From assembly GCF_028748065.1 (NCBI RefSeq), contig NZ_CP118166.1:387501-451500 (forward strand): DNA of 64,000 bases, read 5' to 3'. Position numbers and translations under genes: made by a program. Position 1 is the stretch's first letter; the number at the start of each line of letters is the position of its first letter. The notes under the pieces were generated by a model. It made no database searches, was not told the DNA's origin, and saw nothing but the letters and a program-made list of their open reading frames with translations. The stretch is from Hyphococcus flavus. Lineage in GTDB: Bacteria; Pseudomonadota; Alphaproteobacteria; Caulobacterales; Parvularculaceae. Of the stretch, positions 46,101 through 55,505 are shown piece after piece.

Positions 46101-46504
46101 TGATTTTCACGCCGTATAATTTTGAAAGTCGCGCCTTCTGCAACAAGCGTTTGCGGACCGACTTCTCCCCGCAACAAATCACCAATTTGAAATACCGCGA
46201 ATATTTCAGGTGCAAAGGCAGCGCTATTCTCCTCTGCATCGAGAATATTAAGGTCATGGAGACGCAGACTGAGATCAGCGTTGTCGCGACTGCGCTCAAT
46301 TTCGATGGATTCAATGCGGGCATCAAACCCTGATGGCAATCGGCGTTCGATCGCAAGCTCTGCACTCGAACGAAACAGATTGAGCGAAACAGGCCCCTGC
46401 CCCGACCGCCAATACACATAAACCAAAGCAGCAGCAGCAATCGCGATCGCCAGTGCGGCAATCTCGACAATCAGAACGGCCGTTTTGAAGGCCTTTTTTT
46501 TCAT
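43115..46504 (-). CDS. Giant AsmA/YhdP-like envelope protein (DUF3971)
   Basis: 1129 residues with one N-terminal membrane helix (about 11-32), then a long beta-rich periplasmic body. DUF3971-type text is in the middle (about 250-560) and an AsmA-like C-terminal part ends near 1100 ([42 protein letters not shown]). These repeating-beta-groove proteins span the periplasm and are thought to carry phospholipids to the outer membrane. The C-terminal tail is Pro/Gln-rich. Stands alone, transcribed toward tyrS. Confidence 0.9.
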   Translation of the reverse strand: MKKKAFKTAVLIVEIAALAIAIAAAALVYVYWRSGQGPVSLNLFRSSAELAIERRLPSGFDARIESIEIERSRDNADLSLRLHDLNILDAEENSAAFAPEIFAVFQIGDLLRGEVGPQTLVAEGATFKIIRRENQNVEIPVAKTERKKSAFPGISSLIDGGILKSAFESAELNNAEVLFLDAASGRSWSAPDTQIYLKRNASGLAARVSGAIEMDGASATLAANAEYIENSGVIDVLVNGERFPIGDILSMFYGDRASIIEAPVSGVAELSFTPEGDVLASKFDATVGAGHLTLGGARRRISEISWVAGFDPESNHFSLERFLFDVEGARGDISGNIVVSFGEDIRKPQEISFNLQSSEIAIASPDYLEGTLAFQDNQANGLYRIEERRLHVKRLKTSVEEMDAVGSVSFHAPREGDKASSVSPGVIADIRFDGSLNPARLLNLWPKEGLANGARDWVEERLEAAHIENIMFKMDMAPGAIAEDGALPDDAMELTFNARNVMAHYVNGMTPLRNGSGSGVLRGNSFLLNVKNAEVGEVDILKGEVSFPEFMPKWRPTYYRFTAQGDARAILGILDEKPMTLLTKVNLSPDQFSGEAQANVEIMRPNKRDVASHEYGYKGIATFDNLAIDNLVGGIKFTNAKGQVDLKTRSMTVTADARLEEEAPIELVWTQRFFREDGPSELDIAGTFDSTAGDLFGISPRQFVRGPVYFKGRAIGELGAFQSLDLDTDFSDASMSFEALGWRKPANMPASGTLKMRFEDDGVFVDSFAIEADNNAHVEGAMVFNAAGALRSASITDFSLSEAADLTIRAERDAAGVLVFTAVGPFLNAAPMIEQMLGGANQSDGEPFPWGQGIAVNARIDRMAMRNDVQYLDGALDMLRDAENLRALDFTAFDESGTPLKVTMSMTGAEEGPQRMIEAETKELGGLMSGLFGLNSVHGGEGIMRLMLHPEEDAGFSGEIEAREMQVINAPLLARILSAGSLDGLANLLSGEGIEFDYAAGEFEYSNGELNIDDLQATGSSVGISVDGAVGFGAGGQTRLNGAVAPLYMLNSILGFTPIIGDLLVGKKGEGIVAFTYNVSGETASPQVTVNPLSALTPGIFRRILRPQTPVETAPAPPAEEQAPTDNQN

Positions 46505-46709
46505 GCAGCCGCAAACCCCGCGAAACTGTCACTTAACGCCGCCGAGCGCCGTCCCCACTAATAGCGCTGCAAACCTCAATCGGTACCGGCCATTTCCGGC
46601 CCCTGCAAGTCTGAGCCCAGAGTTTTCCACAAACTACGGCGCCTGGTCTGGCCAATTTCTAATGGCCCGATATGTTGCGCCGCCGTAGCAATGAACAGGT
46701 AGATCAGGA

Positions 46710-47180
46710 ATGGCCAAAGCACTTGTAGAGGGCGTTAAAGCGCCAGCATTCTCAATAACCCTCGACGATGGCGAACTGGTTAAATCAAAGGATCTCATCG
46801 GCAAAAAGATTGTCCTCTACTTTTACCCGAAGGACGACACGCCTGGCTGCACCAAGGAAGCAATCGCGTTCACGGAGGACATTGCAAAATTCAAACGCGC
46901 CGGCGCCACCGTCATTGGCGTTTCGCGAGACACCGTGGCCAAGCATCAGAAATTCAAGGAAAAATACAGCCTGAAAGTGCTGCTCGGGGCGGACGAAGAC
47001 GGTAAAGTCACGGAGAAATTCGGTGTCTGGGTCGAAAAGAACATGTATGGGCGCAAATATATGGGTATCGAGCGTTCGACGTTCCTCATCGATGAGAAAG
47101 GCGTTATCCGCAAAATCTGGCGCAAGGTGAAAGTGCCTGGCCATGCCGAGGCCGCTCTGGCCGAGGTGAAGGCCCTTTGA
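46710..47180 (+). CDS. bcp: BCP-type thiol peroxidase (peroxiredoxin)
   Basis: 156 residues, full-length BCP/PrxQ. Peroxidatic Cys47 lies in DDTPGCTKEA. The resolving Cys normally five residues later is Ile52, so this is a 1-Cys type that needs an external thiol. Reduces hydrogen peroxide and organic peroxides. Its stop overlaps the next gene's TTG start. Confidence 0.95.
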   Translation: MAKALVEGVKAPAFSITLDDGELVKSKDLIGKKIVLYFYPKDDTPGCTKEAIAFTEDIAKFKRAGATVIGVSRDTVAKHQKFKEKYSLKVLLGADEDGKVTEKFGVWVEKNMYGRKYMGIERSTFLIDEKGVIRKIWRKVKVPGHAEAALAEVKAL

Positions 47181-48007
47181 AGTCTGTAGAACTGACAATC
47201 CTGAACGCGGCTTATGCTGTTCTGACAGCCTCTGATCCGGCAGAAAAGTGCGCTGCCGCTGTCCGGGCGGACCGTTTGCTCGCCTCTGGCGCACCGCTGG
47301 GCCAAGCCGTTGCATCTCTGCCTGATAAGCCTGCGCGCCCGGACCAGCCTGTTCTGGTGCCGCCTGGGGAGGTTCCCAAGCGCCGGCTTGGGTCCGAAGC
47401 TGGCCGTACAGCGCTGCTGCACGCCATCGCCCATATCGAGTTCAACGCAATTGACCTTGCTTTTGACATGGCCGCCCGGTTTACGCCGGAAATCGAGAAA
47501 ATGGGCCTCGACAGTGATGCTTTCGCCCGCGACTGGGTCCGAATCGGCAGTGAGGAAGCTCGTCATTTTTCCATGATCAATCAGCGCCTAAACCAGCTGG
47601 GTAGCGAATACGGCGCTTTCCCGGCGCACAACGGCCTTTGGGAGGCCGCAAGCAATACACAGCAGAACGCCCTCGCAAGACTAGCAATAGCGCCACTCAT
47701 TTTGGAGGCGAGAGGACTTGACGTGACGCCGGATATGATTGAAAGGCTGCGCTCGGCGGGGGACGAAGAAAGTGTCTCAATTCTTGAGGTAATCTACCGC
47801 GAAGAGGTCGGTCATGTGGCCTGTGGAAAACGCTGGTTCGACGCAATTTGCGCTTATCAGCAGCGCGAGCCGCTTGAAGCTTTTCATGCGATGCGCGATC
47901 AGTATTTCGCAGGCCAACTGAAACCGCCCTTTAACCATAAGGCCCGCCAAAATGCTGGCATGTCTCGTGCGTTTTATGAACCGAATGGAAACGAAAAGCG
48001 CGTCTAA
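47177..48007 (+). CDS. DUF455 ferritin-like protein
   Basis: 276 residues, four-helix diiron-type fold. Metal-ligand motifs are visible: HAIAHIEFNAID, SEEARHFSMINQRL and YREEVGHVACG. The family is ferritin-like and of unknown reaction. TTG start overlapping bcp's stop, so the two are coupled, which suggests an oxidative-stress link. Confidence 0.9.
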   Translation: MKSVELTILNAAYAVLTASDPAEKCAAAVRADRLLASGAPLGQAVASLPDKPARPDQPVLVPPGEVPKRRLGSEAGRTALLHAIAHIEFNAIDLAFDMAARFTPEIEKMGLDSDAFARDWVRIGSEEARHFSMINQRLNQLGSEYGAFPAHNGLWEAASNTQQNALARLAIAPLILEARGLDVTPDMIERLRSAGDEESVSILEVIYREEVGHVACGKRWFDAICAYQQREPLEAFHAMRDQYFAGQLKPPFNHKARQNAGMSRAFYEPNGNEKRV

Positions 48008-48146
48008 TCGAAAATCTATGGCCGATTTGGGAAAAAATACCGTTACACCATCACATAACTGTTGCGTCATCGGCGGTTTTACGCTGCAATGCGGACAGGG
48101 GTGGCATCGTAGCGTGTGTGTGCGCGTGCAAGGGGCGTTTGTATAA

Positions 48147-49463
48147 ATGAGCCGTCGTTCCGGCAAATTCAGGCGCGTACTCAGCCGTCTCTTCAAAGAA
48201 CGGCAGATTTATCACCGAAGCGATGGCGTCGTACACTTTATCTCGATGTCGTCGAAAACGCAGATTGCGCTGGCTGTCATTGTTGGCGGCGCGCTTCTCT
48301 GGGTGGCTTACGCTTCAGTGAACGTGGTCTTTAAAGAGCAGATCATCGTCGCCAAAGAGCGCGACAGCCGAATCATGGAGACGACTTATTCCAAGCGTCT
48401 TAATGATGCGCAGCGCGCCTATGATGATGTCAGCGAGCTAAACCAGATTATCAAGCAGAACTTCGACGAGACCATGGCGGACATCTCTTCCCGCCACCAG
48501 CTTCTGCAAAACATGGTGGAGCGCAAAGCTTCGATCGATCAGGGCCTGGATGCATTGGCTGAGGGCTTGTCAGAGGCAGGCGGACCAAGCGGTCAGCGCC
48601 CGACAAACGGCAACCGCGTAATGATCGACGTCACGCCCGGCGAGCCGACGCCCCGACAGTCGCGTCTGTCAGCCGCGCGCCGTCAAGCTGTGGAACAGAT
48701 GGAGCGCCAAAACAAAGTCGCGGCGCCAACTGGCGGCGCCAGCGAAGCCATCAAATCCATGAACGAGGCATCAGCCGATCTTTACACTGAACAGATGCTT
48801 CTCCTCGCCCGGCTCGAGGAAAAGGCCATCGCCGAGCGCGATCATTTAACAAAGGTTCTTGAGAGCGCCGGCATCCCTGTCGGCTCGATCGTAACACCGG
48901 CAAAAATCTCCAACACTATGTTGGCGCAGGGCGGCCCATTCATCGATCTGACCGCCACGAGTGAAGCTGATGCTCAGTTTTATTTTCATGCCAATCGTGC
49001 GGCTGCGGCTGTGGACGAACTGGCCGGGCTCTATACGGCGATTAAGAATGTTCCGCTCTCATCACCGCTGATCGTAGGCCGGAGATTTACGAGCGGCTTT
49101 GGCGTTCGCCGTGATCCGATCAATGGAAAATACTCACGCCACAATGGCATTGATTTCGCAGCGCCCTGGGCGTCGCCAATAACGGCGACAGCGGACGGCG
49201 TTGTGAAATTCGCGGGCACACGCTCTGGTTTCGGGCGGTGTGTTGAAATCAACCATGGAAACGGCTTCATTACGCGTTACGCGCATATGAACCGGATTTC
49301 GGTCAAGACGGGGCAGAAGGTAAAACTTCACGATAAGGTGGGAGAGCTGGGTAATAGCGGGCGTTCTACTGGACCGCACGTGCACTACGAAATTCTCTAT
49401 AAAGGCAAACCGCTCAATCCCCGCCGTTTTATTGAGGCAGGAAGATATGTTTTCGAAAGCTAA
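48147..49463 (+). CDS. M23-family peptidoglycan peptidase with membrane anchor
   Basis: 438 residues. Short basic cytosolic N-terminus, a membrane helix at about 37-60, a coiled-coil region (about 75-140, 195-235), then a complete M23 domain: HNGIDFAAPW (first zinc His/Asp) and GPHVHYEILYKGKPLNP. It cuts or regulates cutting of peptidoglycan. It overlaps the bactofilin gene, a common pairing in which the bactofilin scaffold positions the enzyme to shape the cell. Confidence 0.93.
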   Translation: MSRRSGKFRRVLSRLFKERQIYHRSDGVVHFISMSSKTQIALAVIVGGALLWVAYASVNVVFKEQIIVAKERDSRIMETTYSKRLNDAQRAYDDVSELNQIIKQNFDETMADISSRHQLLQNMVERKASIDQGLDALAEGLSEAGGPSGQRPTNGNRVMIDVTPGEPTPRQSRLSAARRQAVEQMERQNKVAAPTGGASEAIKSMNEASADLYTEQMLLLARLEEKAIAERDHLTKVLESAGIPVGSIVTPAKISNTMLAQGGPFIDLTATSEADAQFYFHANRAAAAVDELAGLYTAIKNVPLSSPLIVGRRFTSGFGVRRDPINGKYSRHNGIDFAAPWASPITATADGVVKFAGTRSGFGRCVEINHGNGFITRYAHMNRISVKTGQKVKLHDKVGELGNSGRSTGPHVHYEILYKGKPLNPRRFIEAGRYVFES

Positions 49464-50052
49464 GCAGAGCAAATCACAGGACTCGAAAAAGGCGCAGAAA
49501 GGCTCCCTGCCTGACACGCCGCCGCAACAGCAAGTGAATTTCCAACAAAGCTCGTCCAAGAAAGGGTCCGGCGTTATGAAATCGGCAGGCGTTCCATCCA
49601 TCATTTCTTCGGATGTGATCTTGCACGGCAACATCAATTCGGCGGGCGAAATTCAGCTCGACGGCACGCTGGAAGGCGACATCAAAGCGGGCTCGCTTAT
49701 CATCGGCGATAAAGCTTCGGTCAAAGGTGAAGTCATTTGCGAGACCGTGACTGTACGCGGTCGCGTGGAAGGCGGCATCCGCGCCAAGTCAGTCTCACTC
49801 GCCTCATCGGCGCACATTCAGGGCGATATCCTGCATAGTTCGCTGTCAGTCGAGACAGGCGCTCACTTTGAAGGCAACTGCCGTCACTCAGATGATCCCT
49901 TATCGGAATCATCCGCCAGTGATTTCCGCCGGGCGCGCCCTTCCGCACCGACACCAGCGCCGCGGCCAGTCACCAGCTCGAACGATGATGATGACCGCAG
50001 CACGAATGACACGCCGTCATTTTTGAACGCAGGCCGTTCGCCGCTACGCTAA
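49447..50052 (+). CDS. Bactofilin (polymer-forming cytoskeletal protein)
   Basis: 201 residues from ATG 49447 (AGGAAG upstream; an earlier TTG is not needed). A disordered Lys/Ser/Gln-rich N-terminus, then the DUF583 beta-helix (about 60-150; GNINSAGEIQLDGTLEGDIKAGSLIIGDKASVKGE-type repeats) and a Pro/Asp-rich tail. Self-assembles on the membrane; overlaps the M23 gene, which is its likely partner. A strong terminator follows. Confidence 0.95.
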   Translation: MFSKAKQSKSQDSKKAQKGSLPDTPPQQQVNFQQSSSKKGSGVMKSAGVPSIISSDVILHGNINSAGEIQLDGTLEGDIKAGSLIIGDKASVKGEVICETVTVRGRVEGGIRAKSVSLASSAHIQGDILHSSLSVETGAHFEGNCRHSDDPLSESSASDFRRARPSAPTPAPRPVTSSNDDDDRSTNDTPSFLNAGRSPLR

Positions 50053-50071
50053 ATTTTATAATAACTTCAGC

Positions 50072-50102
50072 AAAAAGGCCGCCCCAAAAGGCGGCCTTTT
50101 TT
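50072..50102. terminator. Bidirectional terminator after bactofilin
   Basis: GGCCGCC (50077-50083), six-base loop, GGCGGCC (50090-50096), flanked by AAAAA and TTTTTT. It serves the plus-strand bactofilin operon and the minus-strand membrane-protein gene. Confidence 0.92.
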
Positions 50103-50128
50103 ATATTTAGAATTCCGCTGTTGAGGAA

Positions 50129-50611
50129 TTACCTGCCGCGCATGCCTGACAGACCCGAGATTGTCGTTAATAAGGCTGCGCCGGATGTAAGATAAGCGCC
50201 CCATTGCACGCCGCCGAGACCGACCTTCGTCCCCATCATAGAAACGAGAAAAAAGCCCATCGCCGCGAGCGAAATCAGACCAGCGGCGAGCGTTACAACA
50301 CTTGTCAGGCGGCTGACAATCGGAAGCAAACCCAACACGCCTATCAACGCAGCGCCCACGGACAAAGACGCCGCCCATGACATAAGGCGGCTGACATTTT
50401 TTGAGTCATTGACTCGCCCGTCGGATGCGCAATCCTCGCCACGTGGCAACGTCAAGTTGCGCATGCAGTTAATCGCGCCCCCGATAAATTGATCACCCGT
50501 AACCAGAGTTTGTTCCTCACGGCCGCTGACAGGATTGTCCGATTCATATGAATACATCGGACCGAAGAACATCGCCGCGACAATCGCCAGCGGCAGTAAA
50601 ATGCGGATCAT
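50129..50611 (-). CDS. Hypothetical membrane protein
   Basis: 160 residues from ATG 50611. An N-terminal hydrophobic helix (IRILLPLAIVAAMFFG), an extracytoplasmic loop with two Cys (NCMRNLTLPRGEDC), then three closely spaced helices (about 85-150). No family recognised. Convergent with bactofilin and below the FliO-like gene. Confidence 0.6.
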   Translation of the reverse strand: MIRILLPLAIVAAMFFGPMYSYESDNPVSGREEQTLVTGDQFIGGAINCMRNLTLPRGEDCASDGRVNDSKNVSRLMSWAASLSVGAALIGVLGLLPIVSRLTSVVTLAAGLISLAAMGFFLVSMMGTKVGLGGVQWGAYLTSGAALLTTISGLSGMRGR

Positions 50612-50718
50612 GTGATATCCCCGTACTTGCCCACAACATGAACTGGGCAGTTTACAATCTATTAAGGATGAAGCCAAGCATGCTGTAAGGCGCGGCCTCG
50701 GCGCGACTTTAGGCCAGA

Positions 50719-51081
50719 TTATGCCGCGTTTTTTCTGACAGAGCGCAGTTTCTTGGCAAAATCGCCAACGCCTGCGAATGGATTAGCGGCGGGGGCCTCT
50801 GCCAAAATCTCTTCGTCAGGCCCGTTGAGGTTTTTGTCGATTATCGTTTCGCCATTTGGCCCCAGCACAATCAAATATTCCGTGTCGTCACATTTTACGA
50901 TCGCCAGCCGCCGCCGCGCATCGATGGGCAGCATTTCTTTCATGGAAAGCCGCCGTTTTGCTCCCGACAAGCCTGACATGGATGCAAGGCCCGCTTTTTT
51001 TGCGGCCAGCGCACAAATCCCGATCATGCCTAAAACAGCGGCAAAACCGAAAATGAGCCGAAAAATCTCAGACGCAAGCAT
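50719..51081 (-). CDS. FliO-like membrane protein (orphan)
   Basis: 120 residues: one N-terminal membrane helix, a basic segment and a small domain with EMLPIDARRRLAIVKCDDTEYLIVLGPNGET, the text typical of FliO/MopB flagellar export proteins. No other flagellar gene is in the window, so it may be a lone fliO as in some alphaproteobacteria or a membrane protein with a FliO-like domain used elsewhere. Confidence 0.75.
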   Translation of the reverse strand: MLASEIFRLIFGFAAVLGMIGICALAAKKAGLASMSGLSGAKRRLSMKEMLPIDARRRLAIVKCDDTEYLIVLGPNGETIIDKNLNGPDEEILAEAPAANPFAGVGDFAKKLRSVRKNAA

Positions 51082-51161
51082 GCACTGTTTCCCAGTAGCT
51101 TATATGCTTAAAATATCGGACTTATGTTTAACGTGGTGTTAACGCCAAAAGCGCGCAGTGA

Positions 51162-53327
51162 TTAAGCTTGTCTTTCAAAAGTTTCACGCAGGCTTTTAAA
51201 GCTCAAAACCTCTCCGCCAATGTCTTCCTTAAACCAAGCAAGGAATTTCGCGGTCTTGTCCAGCATCTCTTCTACCTGCGCTTGGTGAGGAGCGTAGGCG
51301 TTTCCTCCCGCCGACAAACTGGTTGAGTGCAGCGTGAAGGTGAACACAGGCGTTTTGTCCGTCATGAGCTTTCGCGCCAATGATTTCATATCCTCGATTA
51401 TCGCGCCTTCAGGCGATAGCCGTACGGGAATCTTTAGAGTTGAGAATTTATTTTTTCGGCGAACCGGAAATCCGGGAGGCGTTTTTTCCTGCGATAAAAA
51501 CACGTTCGTGCGCCGTATTGCACATGCGCCTGATACGGGCGTTACGAAGACGCGTGCCCCGCCACCGCTCTCTGCAACAAAAGGTCTGTTCGACATTGCA
51601 GAAAAATCGGGGCCGCCACGATCGGAAAAATCAAAAGCTGCGCTTGGGCTGAAGTCAAATTGCACGCCTGCGTCTGATAGCAATGGGTAATCTTCAGGCC
51701 CCACGCCATAACGACCGGCCCGGTGGGCGATAGCCTTGCTCTTAAAAACCTGCTCATAAGCCGCTGTCAGAGAATTCAGCTTTTTCTCATAAACGTCCCG
51801 CGGCAAATTTTTCTGATAAGAGAAAAACTCGCCAGTGAAGTTATTCGGCGGCGTCGTCCATTGGTGAAGATGAATGCCGCAATCGGCTTTACCGCTTTCT
51901 ACCAAGTTTTTAAAATAACCCGCCGTTCGATCATCTTTAAGAAATGGCCGTGTCAAAAAATAAAGCGGCTTAACACCGTACCCTGCGCACAGTTTTTGAA
52001 ACGCGTCCACGTCTTCCGGCGAATTAACTGTGTAATCGACATTGTCAAATTCACGCCAGTCAAACTGCTCTTCGGTGTCGACTGTTACGATTAATCGCGG
52101 TCTATAATTTTCTTCTATTGTCGAAAGGGGAACAAAAGAGACAGAGCTTCTACGCTTTGACTTGCCGGCAAGCTCGTTAAATATTTTCTCCATGCCGTCT
52201 GCCGTCTCACCCCATGAGTGACTTTCCGCATACGTCCTAACATCCTTTCGCGCTGAAGGATGTCGAACGAGGTCATTAACGGTGGCGACAATCTCTTCTG
52301 GTCTCCGGTCCCTAATCAGCCGCCCAACCTGTTTCGTCCGGATCACTTCACTGGCTCCCCAAACATCGTTTGCAATACATGGCGTTCCACATGCCATGGC
52401 TTCGAGCAGAACATTGGGCCAGCCCTCCCGCGACGAGGCAAGAACCAGTATGTCCGCTGCGCGATAAATCTCGGCCAGTTCGTCATGGGGGACACGGCCA
52501 AGAAAATGCACGCGATCACGAACACCGAGCGAAATAGCCAACTTTTCCAGCGCTTTGCGCTCCGCTCCCTCCCCGGCGATCAGTAATGTCGCGCCATGAA
52601 TTTCGGCCAAGGCTTTGATAACGCGGTCATGACCTTTGCGTTCGATCAAGTGGCCGACACTCGCCAGAACCAAGCCATCCAATCCTAAAATTCTACGGGC
52701 TCGATCACGGTCGCCCGTTGTGAACTTTTTCAGATCAACTCCATTCCGGAGTACGGTTATTTTTTCCTGCTGTACGCCAATATCCGAAAGTTCGCGCTTT
52801 AAAGCCTCAGCAACCGTGATGATGGCGTCAGCAGTGTTTGCGGCGTTGATAATTTTTTTTCGCGCCGGCGCATACCGAGGAAGAAAATTCACGTCCGTTC
52901 CGCGTGCAGTAATGATCAATGGCTTGTCAAACTCACGCGCGATGTCCGCCGCCGCAACACCGTCTGGATAAAAATAGTGCGCATCGATAAGATCGAAATC
53001 CCAACCGCTTTCATTCAGTCTCTTGACTTCTTTTCGCAGACATCTCCGCAACGCTGCTGGCGAGAAATGCATAGCGACTTTAGGCGGAACGAAATAGCGC
53101 GGATGATAAACGTCTATGTCATCTACGTTTTCATGCTTTGGCGCCCTGGCCCAGTCTGCGTACTGTCCAAATGCATGATGACTGAATGGAAACCACGGGA
53201 CCGGCGCAATGACTTTGATGTCGGCATCATACTTGTTCCGATATGCAGACAATCTGTTGGCGACGAACACGCCATGATTTGGCGAAGCCGCGTTTGGAAA
53301 CAGGGTTGTAAAAACCAAAATGCGCAT
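51162..53327 (-). CDS. Glycosyltransferase (GT4) fused to WalW-like polysaccharide deacetylase
   Basis: About 721 residues from ATG 53327 (an upstream frame lacks a good start). Residues 1-370 are a GT4 enzyme: MRILVFTTLFPN, HGVFVANRL, ITARGTDVNFLP, GHLIERKGHDRVI, and EGWPNVLLEAMACGTP (the nucleotide-sugar E-x7-E motif). Residues about 400-720 resemble the WalW/DUF polysaccharide deacetylase fold: LIVTVDTEEQFDW, LTRPFLKDDRT, GIHLHQW, and HRAGRYG, which hold metal ligands. It presumably adds and trims a sugar of an exported glycan. Lies just left of the exopolysaccharide locus, on the other strand. Confidence 0.85.
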   Translation of the reverse strand: MRILVFTTLFPNAASPNHGVFVANRLSAYRNKYDADIKVIAPVPWFPFSHHAFGQYADWARAPKHENVDDIDVYHPRYFVPPKVAMHFSPAALRRCLRKEVKRLNESGWDFDLIDAHYFYPDGVAAADIAREFDKPLIITARGTDVNFLPRYAPARKKIINAANTADAIITVAEALKRELSDIGVQQEKITVLRNGVDLKKFTTGDRDRARRILGLDGLVLASVGHLIERKGHDRVIKALAEIHGATLLIAGEGAERKALEKLAISLGVRDRVHFLGRVPHDELAEIYRAADILVLASSREGWPNVLLEAMACGTPCIANDVWGASEVIRTKQVGRLIRDRRPEEIVATVNDLVRHPSARKDVRTYAESHSWGETADGMEKIFNELAGKSKRRSSVSFVPLSTIEENYRPRLIVTVDTEEQFDWREFDNVDYTVNSPEDVDAFQKLCAGYGVKPLYFLTRPFLKDDRTAGYFKNLVESGKADCGIHLHQWTTPPNNFTGEFFSYQKNLPRDVYEKKLNSLTAAYEQVFKSKAIAHRAGRYGVGPEDYPLLSDAGVQFDFSPSAAFDFSDRGGPDFSAMSNRPFVAESGGGARVFVTPVSGACAIRRTNVFLSQEKTPPGFPVRRKNKFSTLKIPVRLSPEGAIIEDMKSLARKLMTDKTPVFTFTLHSTSLSAGGNAYAPHQAQVEEMLDKTAKFLAWFKEDIGGEVLSFKSLRETFERQA

Positions 53328-53813
53328 AGCTTGTAGATGCACGCTCTTCTTGTCGAAATCGTAATAACCGGCCACCGGGTAAAGTGATACGCATGCGGTG
53401 TTAAGAAAAATGATCCAGCGGAAGCACTCACCGTGCATTAACTGATCATTGACCTGTACAACTCTAGTTTATGGGCGAAGCTGTTTGAGACCAGCCGCAA
53501 ATGACAAATTCTGCACCAAGTGTTTCGGCGGAAGTAGCCAATGCGGCAGCATCTGAACGCCTGCCAGCGCTCACATGTATCGCGCTATGGGCAACAGCAT
53601 CTGGCGGCTTATGGGCCGGGATACTCAGCCTCTTTGTTCTCTAATTTACCCGCTAACCGTTATTTCCGCCTCGCAAAGACAATTCTCAGCGATTTTTCTC
53701 TGTTAACTTTTCGTTAGGCATGTAATATGCGGAGAAGTGCTCGATGTGTCGCGTTCTGACACACATTGAGCCGCAAGGGCTTGTATCCTTGCCCATAGTG
53801 GGGACTGGGGGAA
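53328..53813. other. Region between the glycosyltransferase fusion and the exopolysaccharide operon
   Basis: 486 bases. It holds the divergent promoters and one candidate small ORF (53501-53644). AT-rich text TTAACTTTTCGTTAG with TAATATGC near 53700-53735 is a plausible plus-strand promoter zone for the exopolysaccharide operon. No other gene is convincing. Confidence 0.5.
53501..53644 (+). CDS. Possible 47-residue single-pass membrane protein
   Basis: ATG to TAA frame whose product has an Ala/Glu-rich start and one hydrophobic helix (LTCIALWATASGGLWAGILSLFVL region) reaching the C-terminus. The ribosome site is weak. Small tail-anchored-like proteins occur beside exopolysaccharide loci, but this is uncertain. 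Confidence 0.3.
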   Translation: MTNSAPSVSAEVANAAASERLPALTCIALWATASGGLWAGILSLFVL

Positions 53814-54617
53814 ATGGTCGTCGTATACGCTTTCGGGCTGGCCGCAGTGGCAGTGTGTGCTGTCGCGGCATCTCGAGTGTTGCTTTATCCAAACCACAGG
53901 GGCCTTCCCGAAAACACGTTTCTTCGGGAGGCGGAAACCGCTTCTGCGCCTGCCTTTGACGCCGGCGCGATCAATACAGAGCTAGCCTCGCCTGCCGACC
54001 TGGAGTTGGCAGCCGCTCTGATAAACTCTCAACAAATATCTGTAATTAAAAGGTTTTCTGATATTGTTCTAAGTCTTGCCTTGTTGGCGGTTACGCTGCC
54101 CATGTTGGCCCTCACGGCAATCGCCATCAGACTGGATAGCCGTGGGCCGATCCTCTACCGCCAGCGACGCGTGGGCTTCAAAGGCCTGGAATTCGAGGTC
54201 TTCAAATTCCGCTCAATGATTGTTGACGCCGAACCTGACGGACCTCGCTATGCAGCGACGAAGGACGATCGCATCACCCGCGTTGGCGCCATCATCCGTA
54301 AGTTCCGAGTTGATGAAATTCCGCAGGCAATCAATGTCTTGCGCGGTGAAATGAGCTTTGTTGGACCGCGCCCGGAACGGCCTGAATTCGTCCGCGACCT
54401 CGAGCAGGAAATACCGCTCTATCACTGTCGGCATCTGGTCAAGCCAGGCATTACAGGCTGGGCCCAGGTGAAATACGAGTACGCTGCCTCGGTCGAGGGT
54501 GCGCGGAATAAACTCCGTTATGATCTCTACTATATTCGCCATTTTTCCCCATTGCTCGACCTCCTCATCGTTCTCATGACGGTGCGGGTGGCGCTATTTG
54601 GTATTGGCAGTCGATAA
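53814..54617 (+). CDS. Undecaprenyl-phosphate sugar transferase, first enzyme of the exopolysaccharide locus
   Basis: 267 residues: one N-terminal helix, a linker, a re-entrant helix (about 82-105) and the catalytic half with [45 protein letters not shown] and [10 protein letters not shown], the signatures of monotopic phosphoglycosyl transferases (PssZ/ExoY/WbaP class). It loads the first sugar-phosphate onto undecaprenyl phosphate. GGGGGAA precedes the ATG. It heads the XrtA-type operon. Confidence 0.93.
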   Translation: MVVVYAFGLAAVAVCAVAASRVLLYPNHRGLPENTFLREAETASAPAFDAGAINTELASPADLELAAALINSQQISVIKRFSDIVLSLALLAVTLPMLALTAIAIRLDSRGPILYRQRRVGFKGLEFEVFKFRSMIVDAEPDGPRYAATKDDRITRVGAIIRKFRVDEIPQAINVLRGEMSFVGPRPERPEFVRDLEQEIPLYHCRHLVKPGITGWAQVKYEYAASVEGARNKLRYDLYYIRHFSPLLDLLIVLMTVRVALFGIGSR

Positions 54618-54830
54618 GCTGTGGTCAAATGGCTGGGTTCCTTCATGGAATCAGGGGAAGGACGAAATTGCGAAAAATCGCGGGCTTTCAGGCTTTTGCG
54701 CCGTGATTTCAGCATTTCGAAGGTTGGCGCGGGCATGGCAAAGAAATTGCGTTGCCATTAGACTGAACAGCGATTTTTCAGAGCTTCTTGCGCCAGCTTG
54801 ATGCTTAATTGGACGCCACAGGGGTTAACC

Positions 54831-55469
54831 ATGATGAAGATTTTTAAACCGTTTCGATGCGCTCTCGCTGTTCTCGCCGGCATAGCGCTCACCGCCTGCT
54901 CATCTATTGGCGGCGACAACCTGCAAACCGCACCCGCGAGCGCAGCCGACGCTGCTTCCGCCGCACCCGATTATCTGATCGGGCCGCTCGACAAACTTGA
55001 GATTTTTGTATGGCGTGCAGAGGAGCTTTCCACCAATGTGACGGTTCGCCCTGATGGACGCATCTCAACGCCGCTGGTCGAAGACATGGTCGCCGCTGGT
55101 AAGACTCCTTCGGCGCTTGCAAGCGACATCGAGGGCGCCCTGCGCGAATACGTAAAATCACCGGAAGTTACGGTGATTGTCAGCGACTTTTCATCAACAT
55201 TTGATCAGCAAGTCCGCGTTCTTGGTGAAGCGCAAACGCCGACGGCGCTGCCTTACCAGGCTGGCATGACCACGCTCGACGTGATGGTCGCGGTGGGCGG
55301 CCTTACGGAGTTCGCCGCTGGCAACCGCGCTGTGCTGATCCGCGGCCAGGGCGATGACCGGCAATCTTATCGGCTGAAGCTCGATGACCTGTTACGCAAA
55401 GGCAATATTTCGGCAAACGTGCCGGTATTGCCGGGCGATGTTATTTTGATCCCGGAAAGCGTGTTCTAG
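54831..55469 (+). CDS. Polysaccharide export lipoprotein (Wza-like, XrtA type)
   Basis: 212 residues from ATG 54831 (AGGGG upstream). The lipobox is ALTAC (about residues 18-22), giving a lipid-modified Cys. Then the Poly_export domain (YLIGPLDKLEIFVWRAEELSTNVTVRPDGRISTPLVEDM) and a SLBB-like domain (VRVLGEAQTPTALPY). Short length is typical of the exosortase-linked exporters. It should form the outer-membrane pore for the exopolysaccharide. Confidence 0.93.
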   Translation: MMKIFKPFRCALAVLAGIALTACSSIGGDNLQTAPASAADAASAAPDYLIGPLDKLEIFVWRAEELSTNVTVRPDGRISTPLVEDMVAAGKTPSALASDIEGALREYVKSPEVTVIVSDFSSTFDQQVRVLGEAQTPTALPYQAGMTTLDVMVAVGGLTEFAAGNRAVLIRGQGDDRQSYRLKLDDLLRKGNISANVPVLPGDVILIPESVF

Positions 55470-55505
55470 TTATAGAAGCGCCAACGGATTTGAGGGAAAC
55501 GCGTT

